Assembly (NCBI GenBank): GCA_044433115.1 | Contig: JAWXTY010000031.1 | Span: 1 to 17,862, forward strand | Origin: CAKUIA01 sp044433115 | Lineage (GTDB): Bacteria > Verrucomicrobiota > Verrucomicrobiia > Opitutales > Intestinicryptomonadaceae | Reading direction: 5' to 3' | Length of the DNA: 17,862 bases | In this document: positions 12,118 through 17,862 of the stretch, one piece after another | Layout: each line of letters opens with the position of its first letter | How positions within the stretch are numbered: the first letter of the stretch is position 1 | Notes under the pieces: model-generated | Database searches by the model: none | Seen by the model: the letters and a program-made list of their open reading frames with translations, nothing else | What the model was told of the DNA's origin: nothing | Position numbers and translations under genes: made by a program

Positions 12118-15100
12118 ATGAAAAAATTATCAATATTATTACTAAGCTTTTTGGTGGCTAGTTTTGCAAATGCTGCAGGCGTTGTAGATTTGGCTGACTA
12201 TGACTCTGAAACAGATGGTACTTTGTCGGCAACGACTACTAATAATGGCACTGTTATATCTGGCGAAGTTGAAACAAGCGTAGCTTTGAGTGGTTCTTTA
12301 GCTTTTGACTTAACTGCAAGTACAGATGTTAGCCTAAGTGGCGATGGTGATTTAAGTGGTGTAGACGATTTGACTATATATTTAGGTGCATTAGAAGATG
12401 TAGATATATTAGATGACTTAAGTCTTACAGGTGGATATAGCACAGAGGTGTATTTCTATGAAGATATACTGTTAGGTTCATCTTACTATACATTTAGCGA
12501 CACTGGTGAGCTATCTATAAGCGATAGTGCTTATGTGTTTACCACAACCCTAAGCGATTTATACTACGCAGGCGAGTCTGACATTAAGTCTGCTTATACT
12601 CTAAGTGATGCTAGCGAGTCAGGTGATAATACTATCACAAAGTATTTAATTAGTATTGATGAAAGTGGAAATCTTAGTTATGAGTTGCATTATTATGTCT
12701 TAAATATATCTGATTCAATTTCAAACTATGGAAGAATTACAAGCCCTACTACTTATGCAGATATAACAGGGCATTTTATAGCTAATGCATCAAACTCATC
12801 AACTTCATCTAAATATGCGACTGCTGGAGCAGTCGGAGGTGCGATTTATGCTTATAGAGAAAAGATAGGAGATGTGACAGGCGATTTTATTGGTAATTAT
12901 GCAAGAAGTTCTTCTATTGATACTTCTTATTCTCATGGCGGTGCGATTTATAATTCAGCAATTGGCGACACTTATTATATAGGAGATATAACAGGCGATT
13001 TTATCAATAATTATGCCTATTCTTCTGCTAGTTATATTCAAAGTTTAGTAAAGGCAACTTCATATGGAGGTGCAATCTATAACACATCAGCAATGGGAAA
13101 TATAACGGGAGATTTTATCAATAATTATGCTTATGCTTATGTGTATTCTATAGGAGATGCAACTTCATATGGTGGTGCCATTTATAACACATCAGGATTA
13201 GGTTTTATAAATGGAGATTTTATAGCTAATAATGCTTCTTCTATTGTAGAATCTTATGCAGGCACTGTAACTTCGTATGGTGGTGCTATTTATAATACAT
13301 CTGAAATAGATTATATAATAGGATATTTTGTGGCTAACTATACTTATGCATCTTCTACAGGAACATCAACTTCATATGGTGGCGCTATTTATAATACAGG
13401 AACGGTAGGATATATTACAGGTAATTTCTTGGGAAATTACGCTTATTCTACTTCTACTGCTTTGGGAGGTGCTATTTATAACGATAAAGGTACTATTAAC
13501 CTCTTGGCGTTAGGCAATGATGTTAATTTTCTTGGTAATTATGTAAATAATAACGGGTCTATAACGTCTAGCGCTATATATAATTATGGGACATCAGCAT
13601 TGAATGTAGCTACAGTAAACTTCAATGCGTTTGATGGTTATAGTATTGTTGTAAATGATGGTATAACAGGTAGTTCTACTGCTTCTTATATAGATGATCA
13701 AATCTTAAATGTAAATAATGTTTCTATAATATCAGAAAGCAATATTGAAGGTTATGTTACTCAAGACGATATAGATAATTCTGTTAGTGTGGGTGGTGTT
13801 ACTTTTAGCTCAGATGATTTAGGCAAAGCTTATGATAGCGACGGAGTTGTTTATGATTATGTCGCAGATAGTTATTCTGATGTTCAGTTTAATAACACTG
13901 TATCCAATCAAACAATAAATGTGTATAATGGTACTTTGATTTTAGGTGCTTATACTGGAGATGATGTATATGCTGTTGATAGCGATGGCAATAGCCTTGG
14001 ATTGTTATTAAGCGAAGGGACGACATCTGCTCTTTTATCTAATGTGGTTTTAAATATTGAAGAAGATGCTCTTTTAGAAACTAGTGCGTCTTATTTGGGC
14101 AATAGCAACACTATAACAAACTCTGGTACTGTATCTATTTTTGGTGGCGAGCTTAATAATGCAATAAGTGGCAATTCTGGTAGCGTTATAAATGTCTATA
14201 ATAACTTGACTGCAACTACTTCTTTAAATGTTGCAAATAGCTCTACTTTAAATGTATATGGCACTATAAGTGGTACTGTGTCGGTGGGCTCAAATGCTAC
14301 TTTAAGTGTAATATTAACTGTAGACAATATCAATAGCACAGTATTTGATTCCATAACACTAGTCGAGAATACAACAATATATATAAGCTTTGGCGACGGC
14401 TTAACTATAGATATGCTTGACGATACAAGCACTACTATAGCTACCGATTTAACAGATTTAACTTTAAATTGGGATTCAGTATATGCTGATGACTTATATT
14501 TAGATAATAAAAATAGTATAACTATCACTGATGGCGTCATTAGCGTTAGTATAGTAGATGGATATTTTGAAATTACTGTGCCTACATCTGTAGATGCAGC
14601 ATTGTTACTTAATGATTTAACAAACTCAAGTGAATTAACTTTAACAAATTCAGATGGAGTGTCTGGCACGCTTTCAATTGCAATAACAGGCGATGAAAGC
14701 CTAACAGACTCTGTAATTATAGCAGGCATAATAGATTTAGCTGAAAGTGCTAGCATAAGTACAGATTCTCTAACTATAAACGCAGACGCAAGTTTAGAGT
14801 CTGACGCAACTAAGTTGGTAGCAACAAATGGCATAATAAATAAAGGCGATTTGATATTAACTGGAGGTATATTAACTTCAGAAGTATCAAGTACTGGCAC
14901 AATTAAAAAGACAACTTCCGAAACCTTGACTGTAAATTCGTCTATGCTTTCTCATACAGGCAAATTGAATGTAGAAGAGGGTATAATGGAGTACTCAAAT
15001 TCTGCAGCTTTGGGTGCTTCTGCAATTACTATAGGTACAAGTTCAGCCGATTCTACTGCGAAGCTTGAACTCTCAGCAGGTGTATTGGGTAATGGCACAA

Positions 15101-17862
15101 TTACAGTAAATAGCGATGGCACGCTCAGTTTAACAGATGGCACTTTGGCGAATTCTAATATTACAGGTACAGGCACTATTGCTATAGCTGGAGATATAGA
15201 AAGTGATGTCGGTATTGTAACAAAGTTGGACATATCGACAAATGCGTCATTAACTATAGATGCCGCAAACCTACAAGCTTCTAGCCTCTCAAATAGTGGC
15301 ACTATCTACCTAGAAGGCTCTACTGAAACAGATGGCACTTTAGCTTCTGTGCTAACAGGCACAGTTAGTATTACAACAGGCAACTACATATATGCTACTG
15401 CTGCAAATCTGGGAGATTCTACTTTAACAAACTCAGGCACGCTGACGTTAACTGGTACAGATGATTTAAGTGGCACGCTAACAAATAGTGGCACGCTTAA
15501 TGCAAACGCTACTTATTTATCTAGTAGCTACCTTTCAAATGCAAGTGGCAGTACTTATATTATCACAGGTGGCACAATAGAAACAGCTCTTGATGCTGTA
15601 GTTGATTCAGTTGAAATCGCTCTTAATGCTCAAGTTAGTTCAAGTGCTTCTTACATAGACACAGCTTTGACAAATGCAGGCGAGTTAAGCCTAACAAATG
15701 GCACACTTGGAGCAACAATCGCAGGTACAGGCTCTATAATTATAGTAGCAGACAACACAGTAAGCACAAACGCTTCTTATTTAGGCAATGAGACAACAAA
15801 CAATGGAGTACTTAACCTAACAGAAGGCACTCTAAGCTCTACTATAAGTAACGCAAGCGAGTTAAATATAACAACAGGCACTACATTGTCTGCAAAGGTT
15901 ACAAACACTGGCACGCTTAATGCAGATGCTAGTTATCTTGGCAATAGCAATATTGACAATACATATGGTACATTCGGAATAACAGGTGGAACTATCGCAA
16001 GTTCCTTGAAAAGTACAGGTGGCACAATCCAAGTTAATACAGGTGTTAATGTAGAATCTAGTGCAGATTATATCGACATAGCGCTAACAAACTTAGGAAC
16101 TCTAAGCCTAACAGATGGCGAGCTTGGGGCAGAAATTAGCGGCAGTGGTTCAATAATTATACTTGCTAGCAACGAAGTAAGCACGAATGCTTCTTATTTA
16201 GGCAATGCTACTACAAACAATGGTACTTTAAGCTTAACAACTGGCTCTTTGACTTCTAGCTTCACAAATACAACTACTGGTATATTGAACACAAGTGCAA
16301 GTTATCTAGCTACATCTATTACAAATGATGGTACAGTTAATTTGACAGGTGGCGAGTTGACTTACGCTATTACAAATGGCGAAGATACTGCAACATCTCT
16401 CGTAAGCATAGATGGCTCAACAATATCAGCAAGTGTTACAGCTGATGATATTGATATAGCAGGCACAGTTGTTGTTACAGACGACGAAGGTTCTTTGACT
16501 TCTACAACTTCTATAGAGATTGCAAAAGATGCTAAGTTGACATCTAATGCAAGCTCATTGAATGCTACTTCAGTTGTAGTCCTAAGCAATGGCAACCTTG
16601 AATTAACAGGAGGCACTTTGACATCTACTTTAAGCAATGCAGGTACAGTTGATACAGTTGCTGATTACTTGGGTACAGCTAATACAATTATCAATACTGG
16701 CACTCTAAATATAAATGGAGGTACGCTAAGTTCTAGTATCAACTACACAGATGCGGACACTTACAGCAAAGTTGGCGATATCGTAATTACAGATGACATT
16801 ACAGCAGGCGACGACATTTATATCGCAACAAATACTCTAACCCTATATAGTGGTGTTGAACTATCTATCAACGCAGGCAACTTATATATTGGCTCTATAA
16901 TAAATTATGGAGATCTAGACTTTAGTGGCACAAGTGTATTAGCCGACGACATTACGGTTCAAAACAACGCAGGAGCTACTATAAGTGCAAATGCAAGTAA
17001 TCTCGGCACAGGTACTGCTATCACAAACGATGGCTCTGTTTACTTAACAAGTGGCGAACTAACTCGAGCTATTACAAATGGTACAGACGATGCAACATCT
17101 CTAGTAAGCATAAATGGCTCAACAATATCTGCGAGCGTTTCTGCTGATGACATTGATATAGCAGGCACAGTTGTTGTAACTGATAATGTAGGCTCTTTGA
17201 CTTCTACAAGCACTATAGAGATTGCAGAAAGTGCAAATCTAACATCTGCTACATCTAATTTAACAGCAACAAGTGGAATTACAAACTTAGGCACGTTGAC
17301 GCTAACAGGCACAGATGCATTGAACTCTAGCTTGACAAACTCTGGCACACTTAACGCAAATGCAACTTACCTAACAAGCGTGACAAATAACACAGGTAGT
17401 ACATACGGCATTACTGGTGGTACAATTGAAACAGGCTTAGATGATGTAGTTTATAATGTACAAATAAACAGTGGCGCCGAAGTAAGTTCTTCTGCAACTT
17501 ATATTGATACAGCTCTAACAAACTCAGGCACTTTAAGCCTAACAACAGGCACGCTTGCTGCAACAATCTCAGGCAGTGGCTCTATAATTATAGTTGCAGA
17601 TAGTGAAGTAAGCACAGACGCTTCTTACTTGGGCAATGAGACAACAAACAATGGTGTGCTTAACCTAACAGCAGGCACATTGTCTTACTCATTGACAAAT
17701 GTTGGCACATTGAACGCTGATGCTTCATATCTCGACAATACTTATATTGACAATACAAGTGGCACATACGGAATCACAGGTGGTACTATAGCAACTACTT
17801 TGAGTTCTATGGGTGGTGTAATTCAAGTTAATGCAGATGCTACAGTAAGTTCAGTTGCAAGT
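12118..17862 (+). CDS. Giant repeat-rich secreted surface protein, autotransporter-like, 3' end outside the window
   Basis: One reading frame stays open from the ATG at 12118 to the last base: 1915 codons with no stop. Residues 1-19 are a clear signal peptide (MKKLSILLLSFLVASFANA, cut before AG). Residues of about 20-235 form an Asp/Ser-rich leading region. Eight GGAIYN-type repeats follow (residues 240-490). From about 500 to the edge it is Thr/Ser/Asn/Gly-rich, with units like ALTNSGTLSLTTGTL and ASYLGN, typical of a right-handed beta-helix passenger. I saw no Cys codon in the frame, as is usual for autotransporter passengers. The expected C-terminal beta-barrel is not in the window, so type V secretion is inferred. 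Likely role: adhesion or surface coat. No Shine-Dalgarno sequence precedes the ATG, and no convincing promoter was seen in the 33 nt gap. Confidence 0.88.
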   Translation, partial: MKKLSILLLSFLVASFANAAGVVDLADYDSETDGTLSATTTNNGTVISGEVETSVALSGSLAFDLTASTDVSLSGDGDLSGVDDLTIYLGALEDVDILDDLSLTGGYSTEVYFYEDILLGSSYYTFSDTGELSISDSAYVFTTTLSDLYYAGESDIKSAYTLSDASESGDNTITKYLISIDESGNLSYELHYYVLNISDSISNYGRITSPTTYADITGHFIANASNSSTSSKYATAGAVGGAIYAYREKIGDVTGDFIGNYARSSSIDTSYSHGGAIYNSAIGDTYYIGDITGDFINNYAYSSASYIQSLVKATSYGGAIYNTSAMGNITGDFINNYAYAYVYSIGDATSYGGAIYNTSGLGFINGDFIANNASSIVESYAGTVTSYGGAIYNTSEIDYIIGYFVANYTYASSTGTSTSYGGAIYNTGTVGYITGNFLGNYAYSTSTALGGAIYNDKGTINLLALGNDVNFLGNYVNNNGSITSSAIYNYGTSALNVATVNFNAFDGYSIVVNDGITGSSTASYIDDQILNVNNVSIISESNIEGYVTQDDIDNSVSVGGVTFSSDDLGKAYDSDGVVYDYVADSYSDVQFNNTVSNQTINVYNGTLILGAYTGDDVYAVDSDGNSLGLLLSEGTTSALLSNVVLNIEEDALLETSASYLGNSNTITNSGTVSIFGGELNNAISGNSGSVINVYNNLTATTSLNVANSSTLNVYGTISGTVSVGSNATLSVILTVDNINSTVFDSITLVENTTIYISFGDGLTIDMLDDTSTTIATDLTDLTLNWDSVYADDLYLDNKNSITITDGVISVSIVDGYFEITVPTSVDAALLLNDLTNSSELTLTNSDGVSGTLSIAITGDESLTDSVIIAGIIDLAESASISTDSLTINADASLESDATKLVATNGIINKGDLILTGGILTSEVSSTGTIKKTTSETLTVNSSMLSHTGKLNVEEGIMEYSNSAALGASAITIGTSSADSTAKLELSAGVLGNGTITVNSDGTLSLTDGTLANSNITGTGTIAIAGDIESDVGIVTKLDISTNASLTIDAANLQASSLSNSGTIYLEGSTETDGTLASVLTGTVSITTGNYIYATAANLGDSTLTNSGTLTLTGTDDLSGTLTNSGTLNANATYLSSSYLSNASGSTYIITGGTIETALDAVVDSVEIALNAQVSSSASYIDTALTNAGELSLTNGTLGATIAGTGSIIIVADNTVSTNASYLGNETTNNGVLNLTEGTLSSTISNASELNITTGTTLSAKVTNTGTLNADASYLGNSNIDNTYGTFGITGGTIASSLKSTGGTIQVNTGVNVESSADYIDIALTNLGTLSLTDGELGAEISGSGSIIILASNEVSTNASYLGNATTNNGTLSLTTGSLTSSFTNTTTGILNTSASYLATSITNDGTVNLTGGELTYAITNGEDTATSLVSIDGSTISASVTADDIDIAGTVVVTDDEGSLTSTTSIEIAKDAKLTSNASSLNATSVVVLSNGNLELTGGTLTSTLSNAGTVDTVADYLGTANTIINTGTLNINGGTLSSSINYTDADTYSKVGDIVITDDITAGDDIYIATNTLTLYSGVELSINAGNLYIGSIINYGDLDFSGTSVLADDITVQNNAGATISANASNLGTGTAITNDGSVYLTSGELTRAITNGTDDATSLVSINGSTISASVSADDIDIAGTVVVTDNVGSLTSTSTIEIAESANLTSATSNLTATSGITNLGTLTLTGTDALNSSLTNSGTLNANATYLTSVTNNTGSTYGITGGTIETGLDDVVYNVQINSGAEVSSSATYIDTALTNSGTLSLTTGTLAATISGSGSIIIVADSEVSTDASYLGNETTNNGVLNLTAGTLSYSLTNVGTLNADASYLDNTYIDNTSGTYGITGGTIATTLSSMGGVIQVNADATVSSVAS
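12835..13584 (+). repeat. Eight GGAIYN repeats in the surface protein
   Basis: GGAIY(N/A) begins at residues 240, 274, 317, 352, 388, 421 and 450, with a degenerate SSAIYN at 484. Spacing is 29-43 residues. Between them runs a second motif, ITGDFINNYA or a variant. GGAI repeats are known from Chlamydia polymorphic membrane proteins (GGAI/FxxN), where they build a beta-helix; this arrangement is similar, with a different companion motif. Confidence 0.85.
15634..17862 (+). repeat. Higher-order duplicated modules in the beta-helix
   Basis: Module P, from about V(S/E)SSA-YID through ALTN, GSIII, VST-ASYLGN and TTNNG, starts at 15634, 16051 and 17482. A fourth copy is just beginning at 17845 when the window ends. 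Spacings are 139, 477 and 121 codons. Module Q, ITNG through SISASV-style strands to DIDIAGTVVVTD and GSLTST, occurs at about 16366-16572 and 17068-17274, exactly 234 codons apart. The P and Q copies are very similar in DNA as well as protein. Confidence 0.8.

Noticed and set aside
12198..17348. Five minus-strand frames of 81-234 codons opposite the surface protein
   Set aside because: They are low-complexity Ser/Val/Pro-rich antisense reads caused by the Thr/Ser codon bias of the plus-strand gene.

Overview
The window looks like an AT-rich genome of a Gram-negative, probably anaerobic and possibly host-associated bacterium. The support is indirect: many exported proteins with classical signal peptides, a very long autotransporter-like adhesin, a respiratory-type FeS/flavin membrane protein, and a tRNA gene that encodes its own CCA. 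The phylum cannot be fixed from this sequence. Ribosome binding sites are uneven: one gene has a clear AAGGAG, while several genes have none.

Layout. (1) 1-386 is a tandem array of about 156 bp units with hairpins. (2) 466-4616 is a tightly packed minus-strand cluster of five genes. In transcription order it encodes a membrane-anchored nitroreductase, a PceC/NosR-like FMN-binding FeS membrane protein, an ApbE flavin transferase, a secreted beta-propeller and a class III Fic protein. (3) 4708-6630 holds two tandem secreted alpha/beta hydrolases on the plus strand, closed by a strong terminator at 6668-6705. (4) 6734-8150 has a second beta-propeller gene between two long palindromic elements with shared ends; one element supplies that gene's last codons and stop. 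(5) 8173-8591 holds a 30 bp tandem repeat and a tRNA-Val(GAC) with promoter, leader hairpin and terminator. (6) 8592-12084 is an accessory-looking stretch: helically phased GGTTTT repeats, a 479-residue orphan protein, a pair of inverted 17 bp operator-like sites, a 237-residue orphan protein with an in-frame minisatellite, a degenerate duplicate of its C-terminus next to a 48 bp tandem duplication, and a 133-residue orphan. (7) 12118 to the window edge is one uninterrupted reading frame, at least 1915 codons, for a secreted repeat-rich surface protein with no stop inside the window.

How the genes may work together. The best functional hypothesis is the minus-strand cluster. ApbE would attach FMN to the SGAT threonine of the membrane protein. 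That protein would carry electrons out of the membrane through its CxxxCP FeS sites and covalent flavin. The exported nitroreductase-fold protein, which has no access to cytosolic NAD(P)H, would be the terminal reductase. This follows from gene content and order; the substrate is unknown. The propeller and Fic genes sit in the same transcription unit by spacing, but nothing in the sequence ties them to the chemistry.
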